Of a DNA stretch of 64,000 bases, positions 1 through 11,801 are shown one piece after another. The DNA comes from Amia ocellicauda (taxonomy: Eukaryota > Chordata > Actinopteri > Amiiformes > Amiidae). Position numbers and translations under genes: made by a program. Below the pieces are notes generated by a model. The model was not told the DNA's origin. It did no database searches and saw only the letters and a list, made by a program, of their open reading frames with translations. Location of the stretch: positions 16,877,550 to 16,941,549 of the forward strand of contig NC_089869.1 of assembly GCF_036373705.1 (NCBI RefSeq), in the 5' to 3' direction. The stretch's first letter is position 1, and every line of letters begins with the position of its first letter.

Positions 1-3000
1 CAAAACATCTCCAGACAGAGTTCCTCTTTGGGCTTTCAAACACATTCAACACCTGTTAAATAATATGAATGGGTGCTTCTGGACACCATGAGAGAGATGT
101 TGAAAGAGGATTTAAATGTATGACTCATCTCTGACAATGATAACTCAAATTAAGCTTCATGATATTTCAAAGCTGCTTTCAAAAATCATCCCTTAAAATA
201 CCTTCACAGAATATAAGTGGGACCTTGTTCTGTGTGAGTGTCTTAAAATGATGCCTGTAACCGCAGTTCAGTCTAATTTTGCTATACAACAACAAACACC
301 CAGCACTTGTTTCCAGGGTCAATGATTGTTCAACTGAAAAAAAAAAACAAAAGGCCTGAATAACAGCCTGTAACACACACAGTGTAAACTAAATAACTGT
401 CAATAACTGGTAGAAATATCCGATTCAAATGCATGTTGTTGTTTTATTTCAATCTCAAACACTGAACACACAAAACCATGTGATTGTCCATCCCTAAGTT
501 TGGCATCAGAGTTGCTGTATACAGACAGTTTTCCTTTTTTTTTTACATCAGACTGTTTTGATACAGTACATGTATTAAAAAACATAGTAGAAATAATTGA
601 ATATACCTTTAAATAATTCTAAATGTATCTTGTCTTGCTCTACAATGTCAGTCTTCTTTATGTCAAGCTACTACTGGGCACTAAGTGATAAAACCCAAGG
701 AAAAACAATGAAATGTAGAAGCAGTTACAATACCTGGATTTCTGTTTTCCCGGATACCATCCAGTTGGTTTTAAGTGTTCAAAGGAGGAGAAAAGAAAAA
801 ACAAAAAACAAATCAGTTGTACAGTCCAAATCTCAGTCAAGCATCCATCTTCCTTGCAACTTGCTCAGTATCCCCCACGCTGTAATTCCACCGCACCAAA
901 GCAGTCTGGGTTCATTAGCAGTTCCTTATAAAGAGGGTGAGTCAATTATTGTGCCTTTCAGCTGAATGAGAAGCTCTGCTGAGTGAAGCAGCTCCTAACA
1001 TCTCAGCAGTGGCTCGGTGTGTGCAAGAGGATGTGGGGGCGGACTCTTTAAGCTTTACTCATCAGCTTGCCAATGTCCAATCACAAGCACAGCCTCCTGG
1101 CAACGGCCTACCCACCAAACCAAGGCAGGAGCAGAACCTGAACAGGCTTTTAGATTGTTTGTATCAGGATAGATAAATGGACACATGAGCAGTAATTGAG
1201 CTAATTCCAATGCAACTATTTTATTTAATTGCATCATCCAAATCAGATGCATCTTTAAGCTTAAACGTATAGATTTTGTAGCTTTGTTTTTGTGACCCGA
1301 ACACTTGAGAAGTAAAAAAAAGAACTCTGATGCACTGGTTTACATCCCCATATGTTGTTTCAATTGCACAAGTTACAGGCAATTTATTTTCATTGTTCAC
1401 ATCCTTAGGAGTTTTAAAGCTTCTAAACTCCAAGGTCGTGACTTTGAAGAAGGGGTATGTGCTCCAGGCTGAAATTTGCCTTGTGTCACTCAACAGCTGC
1501 GAGAGAAACCTCATTCTCCAGACTGGAAGCAATAGAAGCACCAGATGTGAATCAGCAGAGTGACATCTGACAGATAGCAGCCTCAGAGAAATTCCCTTCC
1601 CTTCCCATCTTGAAAGGGAGCAATCTGGACCAATTATGTGAATAACGAAGAGGGAAAATGACAGGCACCTTACTACTCACACTGCACCGATGAACCTTGT
1701 TTGCCACATGAGCGAGTGAGTGTTTATAGATGGTCTCTAAAGTACTTCTACAACGCTTTGCTCAGTATATGCAAAGGGTAACATGCAGAAGACCAATCAG
1801 AGAAGACGCGTGACGGACGCACAGAGTTGTGCAGATGTGTCAGAGCTTTATATTATAAAATGATTAAACTGAACCAGAGAAGTAAGGTATCAAAATATAT
1901 TCCATTTAAATGTATGCACTTGAACGTATTAATATTCCCCGTCATCTATAGCCTCCACTGCAAATAAATCAATTTTATGAACAATTTTCAAACTATAGCT
2001 TTATTGGAAAACACTACATCATAATAACAATGCATGCTCAAAAGATAACGAACATTTGCCATTTTTGCACTTCAGTTTATACCTTATTTCAAGATGAGTG
2101 TCATTTTTTTTTTTTGTAAATCTGCATTTCAGGTTTATACCACCCAGGCCTAAACAAACAATGTTTCTTAATAAATGGATCTGTGTTGCAAGAACATGTG
2201 CTAATCTAGTTTCTCAAACCCAAATTATATCAGTTTACCCCAAGAGAAAGCAGATTGCCTAGTTATTTGTACTTCATTTATGACTACAGGTCTAATTTTG
2301 TACCTCTGTCTTTGGCTGAACTAATTAGCCCATAGAGGTTCGCAACAGACAGCTCAAATCATGAGACCTATGTTTTGAGACTTTTTGTTAATATCTGATA
2401 CCACCAGAGTCATATGACAAGACTTTATGATCTTTTATAGATCGACTACCCAGAACACAGTCAGCTTTGGTTTTCCAGTGAAAGCGTGTTTTAGATACAT
2501 CTGTACAGTGATATTAAAATGACATCTGAAAAGAATTATCTGAAAACAGGAAATTATAATTTCTTTTAGTAATGAAAAAAAGTAATGTAAATATTCCTTG
2601 CCAGTTCATATTCCTGACCTTATTCTACCTACTGGAACAACTTGAACTAGAAACTACACTTCAGATGCAATTGTAATGTATTCATTCTGCCATCTAGCAT
2701 TACAAGATAGCAAAAGTCATTAATATCGAAATAATTACCATTCCCTGACCTAACCCAATGGGGGTGATGTCACTCCCATGAAACACTGACACGGCATCTA
2801 CAGAGAGGTCACTGTACTCCCTGGGAGATAATCTGTTAATTACATTTTACTCAGTTGAATTATAAACCAAAGTGCAGGCACCAAATTGCAGTTCCCTTCC
2901 TGAACTTTCTAAGCTTGCAAGGGGTGATTAAAATCCTAAACATCATCTGTTATTATGAACAGATTATTTTACGCTGGATCCTAAAACCACTGCACTAATA

Positions 3001-4882
3001 ACTTTTTAAAAAGCTTTTTATGAAAGGAAAGCTGGAGATAAATAGATGAATGAGTCAGCAATCAATTTTAAGACCGAATTAAGGGACTTGTAAAACTTGA
3101 AAAGAGAAAACCTTGTATGAAAAGGCTCCATCACGCTGCCAAGAGGTTTTAAAAAGTACTAGAAGTACAAGAAACGCAAAGTCAAACATTCTGTACATTT
3201 TTGGTTTGAAGAACATTTGTTTAAAGAACCACTGGTATTTAGTGCAGGTATTCACGGTTTTGCAAGTTAATACAACAGATAAAAGCTGTTCTGTCTACAT
3301 GTCTGAGAATATCCATAATTGTCAATAGCAAACATGAAAATATAGTCCAAAAGCAATAGCATGTTATTAGAGAATAAAAGCATTTTGATCAGGTTCTAGT
3401 TCAATAGTAAGTATTATCACAGTGCTTAAATCGTTGTTTTATATTGAAAGCTATTTACTGCAAATAAATTCCGTATTTGTCATCAGAATGCACTTCCTCT
3501 GGTGTGCAAAAGTGGCTGATTTATCTTCATCCAGTATTTCCTAACTTGGGCAACTGATAGCTGGTGTTTACATGATGTTGCCACACCTGTTCCTTCCTTC
3601 CTGCATATCTTAGGCATGCATTTGATATCATTCTTGTCAGTATGAATCACACAACTATACCCCCAGTGTGTGTGAAAGCAGCCAATGATAACCAGATGTT
3701 GAAGATGCTTTAATAACGCAGCGAAAGCAGCTTTGTGACAGACACTCACAGCTTTACTGGGAAGTATTTTGATTTTCTGGGGATATGGTGGGGATCATTA
3801 GGGTTTTCTTTTTAACACTTTAAACTCTATTGTAAGCCATGTATTTGCATGAGGATAGTTTTTATTTTGGAACACAGGAGAGGATATAGTTTATTGCACT
3901 ACTGGACAGCCACAACCCTTGAGTTCTTCATTATGAAAGTTGGAGCAAATTATTTGTAATACAGACAACCTTGATCACACAAGCATCCAGTAGATAAGCA
4001 TAACATTAAATGAGCATAATAAAAACAGAAGTGTAACGGACGAGTCTCACCTCTCAGTTCCAACAATATTGTGGTCTGACTTGAGCTGAAGAACCTACTA
4101 CTTTTTCTCCTCTGTCACAACACTGCCACTTTTGTTTATAATGCATTCACTGTAGACAAAATGTATCACAGCCTTGAAGGTCAGAGAGAGGATCGGAATG
4201 TAAATAGAGATGGAACGAAAGCGTAGAAAGGTTCATTTTCATCAACACTGACTACTGCTGCTTTAAACTGTCTTTAGACATGTTGGCAGATTCTGGTGGA
4301 AAAAAAAATGATATTTGTACTAACTGGTAATGATCCATGTCCTTTTTCCGTCATTTATAAAACTGAAAATGAAACCCCTGCACAATGTCTCACTCTCAAT
4401 GTCATCCAAAAAAGTTATTTGAAATGTATGTTTAAAGCCTGCAATATGACACATATCAGGGATTGTCATACTTTGATGTAATTTCAGTGTTATGGTAATC
4501 CTTCTTACAACATGTTGCATTGTTTCAAAATAACTGCTATATTAAAACCACAAAAAATATATGACATCTTAACATTTTCTGAAAGACGTTTTAAAATTGT
4601 ATGTGCCTATGTTTTGTATTAAAGCTTTGATCAAGTTCACAACATATGACCCATATTCTACTTGTGAGGCTTTATCATCACACATGGCATTACTACTATT
4701 CTGGCCATTACCACACAATATTGCTTCTAACTTTCATAATTACTGCCCAAACAACTAATCTTGTAATGTTAACCATGTAATTAACCCAATCCCAGTAGGA
4801 GTACTTCACATTTAAACTCACAATCTATAACCAATTAAATTAGACACATTAGAAATTTGAAGTTGAATAATGTCAATGTGTA

Positions 4883-4884
<2 letters not shown>

Positions 4885-4971
<87 letters not shown>

Positions 4972-4989
4972 CACACACACACACACACA
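4885..4989. repeat. Compound (TA)n-(CA)n microsatellite
   Basis: About 42 uninterrupted TA units (4885-4969) run directly into about nine CA units (4971-4989). It sits directly against the edge of a Tc1-like fragment. The frames reading through it, giving alternating Tyr-Ile, are artefacts. Confidence 0.97.
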
Positions 4990-5150
4990 ACTGGTCAAAA
5001 GTTTTAGAACACCCCCATTTTTCCTGTTTTAATTTAAATTTAAGCAGTCCGAGTCCAGTGAATAACCTAAAATGGTACAAAGGTAAGCGGTAAACTACCA
5101 GAGGTTAAAAAGAAAGTTTAGGTTACCAAAAACTATTAAAATGTGTTGTG
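4987..5150 (+). mobile_element. Tc1/mariner-like transposon end fragment
   Basis: The sequence from 4991 starts CTGGTCAAAAGTTTTAGAAC and continues with a GTCCAGTGAATAACC-type block. I recognise this from memory as the terminal region of a Tc1-like DNA transposon family widespread in fish genomes. The matching inverted end (GTTCTAAAACTTTTGACCAG) is not found downstream in the next kilobase, so this is a truncated relic. Family name and boundary are uncertain. Confidence 0.5.
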
Positions 5151-7267
5151 TATTAGTTCACTGTAAACAGAGTTTTCCATCTTGACATGTTGAGCTCTCT
5201 ATGGGTGTGTGTTGCTTCTACCAAAACGTGGATGGTCTTGTTTTGATCAGTAGACGATGTGGTTCCAGAATATGTCATAATTGTTAACATTTTCTGAGAT
5301 TTTGTATTCCTACTCAGACCAAGTATCCCCCTACCCCCCATTTCAGAATTTGATGGGGGTGTAAAAGGGGGAGTATAAAAAACAATTTTATCACATCAGA
5401 GAATGCTTCACATCTTTAAAAGCTGTTTCTATCTCTTGGCAAACACAACACATTTGTAGAAAATGTATTTAAAATAAAAACTGAAATAGCTTGGAGGGAT
5501 AAGAGTTCACTCCCCTTCTAATAGCAATCATAAATTAGCTCAGGTGTAAGCAATGACCTTAATTGCCAAAATCACACACCAAGTGAAATGCCCTCCGCCT
5601 GTGTTAAATTGTAGTGATTAACATGATTTCAGGATACATTCAACAGTTCCTGTAGATTCCCTCTGCTGGGTAGTGCATTTCAAAGCAAAGACTCAACCAT
5701 GAGCAGTGTGGCGTATAGGGAGTAGATAAATGGACAAATAATCCTCAGTAAAATGCATGAAACTCTGAGGCACAACAAAATGTGAGGGGGTGTAGACATT
5801 CTGTATGTGTATTATATATAACATATTTAATACAGTGTCATCTGTCATGGGCCAAATGCATAAAGCATGTCTGAAATTAAATCTCTCAGAACATGTCAGA
5901 AAATATTAACCTCTGGGTAAACTCTAGTCTCCTCATAATAGACCAGGTTTGTTCCCAGGGGTTTCCAGGCAACAAAACCTTCCACATACAGTGCCTTCAT
6001 CTAGTTTGATAAATACAGAGAGAGGGATTCCAGGAAAGACATCTAGTGAAAACTTAAGGGGAAATTATCTTGAAGGCTCACCATTTTATTCCATGGTGTA
6101 TTTAACTCAATTTAAAATGGTCCTATACATTGTGACTACAAACCAGACATATTTACTATAAACACTGCTTATTCACAGCTTACAAGTTTATATGAATATT
6201 ATTCTACATCCCTGAGAGGGTCGAAAAGGTTTCTTGTTTTTTCAATCAATAATCCATCAGTACAAGAAGTAATTTCTAGTGGCCTGAACCCAGACAAAGG
6301 CACATTAAAACTGCTCTTTAGGTAATTCTATGGTCTTCAAAAGGCAGCACAGTTGCCATGGGAATTAATAATAACATTTTTTTAGCCCCCGTTTGTTCTC
6401 TAGCAGGAACATAAGGATTTCAGACATTTCAAATTTTAGCATCACTGGACAGTGATTAACATGGATTGCAGGCCACTTATTGCTTCATGTTAATGCCTTG
6501 AATCTCTGCATTTCTATCAAGAATCATCCAAAACACAATCTGTACAAACTTCTATATTATAGGTCTCCCCCTTTTCTTTGCTTTGAAAATATACATATAT
6601 ACCAAAATAAAAACTTCAAAAACACATTTTAAACCTTTCAACATAGTTGAGAATGTATGTGTGTGTGTATATATAACCTTTATTTAATTTTATACCAACC
6701 AAATATAATATATAATTCATAAGCAGTAATATGAGCCCAAACATTATGAAAATGCTGCTGCTGCACTCATTGTTTGCCATTGAGATGGTTTATTGAAGCA
6801 TGCCTGCAATTCTCTAGTCTATTTCCTTTCAAATCTTGCAGCAAAACCAGTCTGCATTATAAACGCCTACCTTCAGTTTAACCACAATAACTGTTAGGAA
6901 TAGAAAGAAAAACAGGTAATAAGTCACAGACTTGTGACATAATTAAGAAATCTGCTATTTGAATGCAGTGCCATCTAGTTCAGCAAGCAAAAAAGGGCAA
7001 AGAAGAACAGTATCATGTTGAGCATTTACCTCTGTAACAAAGTCCATTATCTTGTGGTACTGAATGTAAATATTAACACAATATGGTGAGAAAACAAAGT
7101 GTCAGAAATATGCAGCTAAAAAAAATAAGAGGAAAGGAAAAGGAATTGTAGCTAAGCAATTAAAAACAGCTCCTCTATGAAAAAAGTAAGTAATTTATTT
7201 TGTATGACTAATTAACCTCAAGGAATACATTTACAATCTGTTTTATTCGATTATACACAGCTTCACA

Positions 7268-7690
7268 AACTGAACTAGCGACATCCAGTGGCAGGGGAGG
7301 TGAATGACAGGCTTTGTTTCAGCTGCCGGCCCATCAATACAGCAGTCACCCCGAGATACGCGAGCGGCGCTCCCGGCCGAGAATCGCGCAACTCGAGCAG
7401 CTCCGCTACCAAACAACGTGGCGATACGCGTTGTAGTCAATTCTTTATTTATGTAGTTACAAGTCACAGTCAGTGAATATTTATTTCATTAACTATAGCT
7501 ATAAAGCACCAAGCACTGACTCAATCTGCTGCAGCTCATCTCCCCGGCTCTTTCAATCTCACACGCCGAACCGAGGGCCCGGACTGCGCAAGCGCTCCAG
7601 CTGCCTCCCCACAAGCACCACTGCGCATGACTGCGTCTGCGGTCTGCGCAGCTGGGGCAGAGTGAGACCGGGCGGATGGTGACGCTTAAT
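7268..7690. promoter_or_regulatory. CpG-rich island without an assigned gene
   Basis: This roughly 400-bp block is far richer in CpG than its surroundings. It has clusters such as CGAGCGGCGCTCCCGGCCG, several CGCG steps and several TGCGCA cores, including TGCGCATGAC (an NRF1-like half match) near 7623. Vertebrate CpG islands of this kind usually mark promoters. No coding exon or clear splice donor was identified next to it. It could be an alternative pald1 promoter or an unannotated non-coding transcript start. Confidence 0.5.
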
Positions 7691-7932
7691 TGCTCTGGGA
7701 TGCTCTCAGACGATCTTAATTATGCGAAATTATAAATTACTGACAATAAGAGCAATTCATTTTCATTTTAAATTAAATTAAAGCAATTTTACATTAATTT
7801 AAAATTGACAAACAATGCAATGACCATCGCAGAGTCTGTCGGGGTTAAATGGATGTGATGGATGATCCTTGGGCCCCTGGCAGCTGCTCTGGGGAAGAAA
7901 TCACACATGACAGCATTTCTCACCGCAGGCTG

Positions 7933-7984
7933 GCAGTGATCTGAGCTTTGTGATATTTGCAGTGATCTGAGCTTTGTGATATTT
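7933..7984. repeat. Perfect 26-bp tandem duplication
   Basis: The 26-bp unit beginning GCAGTGATCTGAGCTTTGTG is present twice in immediate succession (7933-7958 and 7959-7984), without a mismatch, followed by the first two bases of a third copy. The perfect identity implies a recent slippage or duplication. Confidence 0.95.
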
Positions 7985-7990
7985 GCTGAC

Positions 7991-10370
7991 AGCGGACTAG
8001 ATAATCAATTGTGTCTGCAGAACTGTTAAGGATAGTTATACAAGTCTAATTGCTCCTAATGAATTAAAAGATTCATTGAAACACTTTCAGATATTCCATC
8101 AATATTCATAAAAATGTACAATATTTTCATAAAACTGAATAAAACTCTTATTTTACTTACTCTACACTTTGAAAGTACACAATATGAACTATTTAGGGGA
8201 GTTATGGGAGTAGGTTTTCATTTAACACTCAAAGAGTATTACCTTGGCTTTCACTTTGGTACTGAAATTAATATAGGAAACAGAAAAGCTTATGGTAAAT
8301 GTATGGTTTAGTGACAGAATAAGACTGTACTCAATTTAATTACTGGTTCGACTCCATAATACCACGTTAACCAAAGGCAAATGAAATGAGTCATACTTCT
8401 TTCCGGATACCAAGTTAATTTAATCCAGATTCGAGACAAATAAATATAACTGAAAAGGATCCATCAATTAGTAGCAAGGGATAGTGGGATTTAACCAAAT
8501 GGACCTGACATAATTTTGTCTTTCCAGTGGGAGGACACTAAATAATAACAGTGCTAGAAGTCTAAGTGTAATGCCATGTATTAAAACATGCAATGTGCGT
8601 TTCATCTGATGACAAAAAATGGTCACAATCTGCCAGTCATTCAGATGCTTTGTGGTAAATTGCAAGCAGACCAGTGGTATAACTGGGGCTGAAAAGGTTT
8701 TTGCTTTGGGGCTGTTCATCCTCCAGTTATGGAGCACTTGTTAGAACTGAGGGAGAACTGGTTTCCAAAACACATTTCACATGAAAGATTGAGAATGCAT
8801 TTGGAGAGTTTCATTTTTAAGATTAAACTACTATTCATCACAGGGAATCACTCTGAATAAATACATGTTTTACAAAAGAATGCTCCCAAAAGTGTGGAGA
8901 ATATATAATAGTATTTAATTCAGAGAAACTGGGGAAATATAAATGTAACCAAATGTGTGGAACTATTACATTCCCATTGGGCATATTTCCACATGATACT
9001 GTTTTCTTTTTAAACAGGTCTTCTCACTATCCCTTTTTCCACAATTTATTGTCGTTCTTCTCTTTAACCATTCCTGGATCCAAGATGCATCAAGTGACAG
9101 AAGAAAAACAGGCTGATATGGGGAAAATGGAAAGACTATTAATTTTAGGCTTCTATGCATTTTTTTTAGTAGTCTGGTTTTAATATAGTCCCTACAAAGA
9201 ACTACAAAGCCTAACATAACCATTACCCCTGGCTTACCTCATACCTTTCTTTAAAAATGCAGTTATTGTCTTTGTAGGGGAATTTTAACTGCCTTTTTAT
9301 GTATACAGATTCCTCTACTACTGCACTTCTTGACAAATTCCAAAGCCTCCTATCCACGTTCCAGCTTTAAATGTCTTCATATGACGTATCTGAAGTGCAT
9401 CAAATTCAATTTGATATAGTGTTACACTGATCTTCCCATGTCATCTGTAAGCCTCTACTGTATTCTAACAATTCACTTTAAACACCTTTGAGGTTGGCCC
9501 CCACCATAGAAAGATGCTCTGTAAAATAAAACCTAATGTATTCACTGAATACAAACTACTACCACTGTGTTGTCTTTTTACCAAATCTTTCTGGTTATCT
9601 TTAGACTTTGTTATAGTTAATGTGTCTGTTTGGCAGTAAGTAGGCTATATAAAAGCAGTCAGCAGTATAATGTAATATACGTTTGTTTACTTTATATGGA
9701 CTCTGATAAAGTTTGACGTATAATGGAGAATATGCCCTGAAAACCACATTTGGCAAAAGATACAAAAACTATAAATGTTAATCAAAGCCAAACATGTTTT
9801 CTAAGAAATTACATTTTGTTTATAGAAAAAAACAACTGTGGTACTACAGAATGAATGTCCATTTTAATCATGATTTATTACCCAGTAAATTAGATTTGAG
9901 GATTTTCTTGTGTAAGGGGTTAAGCTTTTTTTTTTTTTAATCAAAGGATTGTGGACTTCAAAGGAAGTTCAAAGCCCCAAGACAGAAACTGAAAATCAGC
10001 CTAATGTGTCTTTTAGGTGATTGTCACCTGTTAATCAATTGGTTCGTGTTTTGTTTCTGATGGCTGGCATACACATCCCACATTCAATTCACTGGCAGTG
10101 GGAGGAGGCGCATCACTTCAGATTCAATGCAAACTAAGCCACAAATAATGTGCTGGACTAGCACTGATCAGGTGCAAAACACAAACCGAAATATTCAACC
10201 TGTACCCTGCTCGTCTGAGAAGAGTTCACTCGACTTCTCCATACCAACCCCCATAGAAAACACTAAATAAAAGCATATGCATGTTTTGCCTGCATAGTTT
10301 AGTACAACCTACGCTTGCTACGAATATGTTGTGTTTGCATATGTTACATACGGCGACCATTTTCTTATAA
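7991..10370. other. AT-rich non-coding stretch
   Basis: No coding exon, RNA gene or recognisable repeat was found here. It separates the 7.3-7.7 kb CpG island from the CpG promoter near 11 kb. Confidence 0.5.
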
Positions 10371-10812
10371 AAACGATATCAATCAGTCTTTACGATGAAA
10401 CTGAATGTATTTTCTCTCATTTGGACGTTTTTAAATAAGGTTTGTCTCGCTTGTGTCTTACGACTGGGGCATCTGCGGTGCTTCTTGCACGGGTTGTGTG
10501 AGTTTTTAGAAAAGACATCTTCTTCACAAGTCACCATACAATAACCTCCCAAGAGTTGGGGCATTTGTGCAACTCGCCAACACCAGCGACATGCCCAAAT
10601 GCCAACACATGCCACCCACATCTTCACACAATAGAGGTGCGCTGTCTCCGCAACATGGGGGCTGCAAACCCACAACATATTTCTCTCAAATACCATTTTC
10701 GCTTAGATTTTTGATTTTTTGTTTTTGTTTGTATCAATCCACTACCGTTTCCATGTCTGAGATTTCAGCAGAGGCTCGAAAGGGAAAAAAAAATTCCTAC
10801 AACTTTACTCAC

Positions 10813-11050
10813 CATTGAACTGCTGTGCACACAACGCTACTCCGGATCCCTCACGGCGCAAAAGTGTGCAAAACGAAATACAGTTGCAAATTCTTCATGG
10901 GTATGTTTCTACGGACGAACAGCGATGGTTATTTCGGCTCTTTCATCCCTTCCCGTTAGCTTTCTTCCAGGATCTTTTTTAGCAAAAATAATCCACTTCA
11001 TGTAGCCACCAAAGACGCTCCCGCGCGCATGCGCACTCAGGGGGCGAGCC
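10813..11050 (-). promoter_or_regulatory. pald1: CpG promoter and candidate non-coding exon 1 of pald1 (minus strand)
   Basis: The right part (about 10985-11050) is CpG-rich and contains a perfect NRF1 palindrome, TGCGCATGCGC on the minus strand (11025-11035), typical of TATA-less promoters. Reading leftward on the minus strand, a strong splice donor (G|GTGAGTAAAG) lies at 10813/10812, so a 5' untranslated exon of about 200 bp is plausible. The gene name rests on synteny: in vertebrates Pald1 (paladin, a phosphatase-domain regulator of vascular signalling) is transcribed divergently from nodal. No Pald1 coding sequence is visible in the window, so the assignment is inference. Confidence 0.4.
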
Positions 11051-11747
11051 GATGCATGGTTTTGTGCGTAATATTACTGCACTGGCATCTGTTTGATGTG
11101 CTTCTATTTTGTCCCATTGTGTCTGGTGCAACTGCCCTCTATTTGCTATGAGTTGTGTTTAATATGCATGTTTTACACACATTAGTGATGTATTTGTTTG
11201 TACATTATAATAGTAGCTTTATCCTACATCACTATCCTAAAATAAATAAATAAATCAGGTTTTCTGGTGCTTCTTTAGCATTTCAGGGATAGTGGTATAA
11301 TAATGATATTAATAATATAAAAAATGCGCTGATACCTACTGAAATAAAATAATGATGACATTGTGTTACTGTTGAAAACGTGATATCTTCAGTTTGAATC
11401 ATTTTTATATGTGTCTTAACAAAAAATAATAAAAAGTCAGATATAATTCAAATGCAATTGTGTTTTGAGTGATTGCATACTTTATTTTAATTATACAACT
11501 TATTCTGTCTATAAAAAAGTGACTAAGAGTGATTTAAAACTACGCAAAAGATCATTAATCAAGAGGATTAAGCCGAGTGTTAAGCAAGTACATGTCTCTG
11601 AACATCTAATGGAAGGAGGTGAGCCACTACAACGCAGCTACATTATCAACATAATGGCCTTTGACAAGTCACAGACCAGAGAAGGCATGTCAGGAGCCTT
11701 TAATGTTCGTTGCTCCTTGTTAAATATGCATCATGGGAGGCTGAGGG

Positions 11748-11755
11748 TATAAAAG
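11748..11755 (+). promoter_or_regulatory. nodal: TATA box of nodal
   Basis: A consensus TATAAAAG lies 54 bp upstream of the nodal start codon. That predicts transcription start near 11778 and a very short 5' UTR. The start codon at 11802 has a purine at -3 and G at +4. The ~700 bp separating this box from the CpG promoter at 11.03 kb form a compact divergent intergenic region. Confidence 0.7.
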
Positions 11756-11801
11756 ACAAACTGACCTCCCCTACCAGTTATCTGTCATTCACTAAAGTAG
11801 G

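Larger units (their letters stand above)
1..7200. other. Long stretch with no recognisable gene (probable pald1 intron or flank)
   Basis: No open frame here translates into a protein I recognise on either strand, and the short frames present are scattered and AT-rich. Pald1 is expected on the minus strand to the left of nodal from conserved vertebrate synteny. This stretch would then be its first intron, with coding exons beyond the left edge, but no Pald1 coding exon is visible. Contents noted are a (TA)n/(CA)n microsatellite at 4885-4989, a Tc1-like fragment after it, and otherwise unremarkable AT-rich sequence. Confidence 0.5.

Noticed and set aside
4835-5093. Overlapping open frames on both strands around 4.9 kb
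   Set aside because: They only read through the (TA)n/(CA)n microsatellite and give alternating Tyr-Ile residues.
5340-5810. A Tc1/mariner element bounded by GGGGGTGTA motifs near 5354 and 5788
   Set aside because: The two motifs are in direct, not inverted, orientation, and no transposase frame or TA-flanked ends could be shown. It may be an old relic, but this is unsupported.
1-10800. Pald1 coding exons on the minus strand
   Set aside because: Expected from synteny, but no frame here resembles the protein; they are presumably beyond the left edge.
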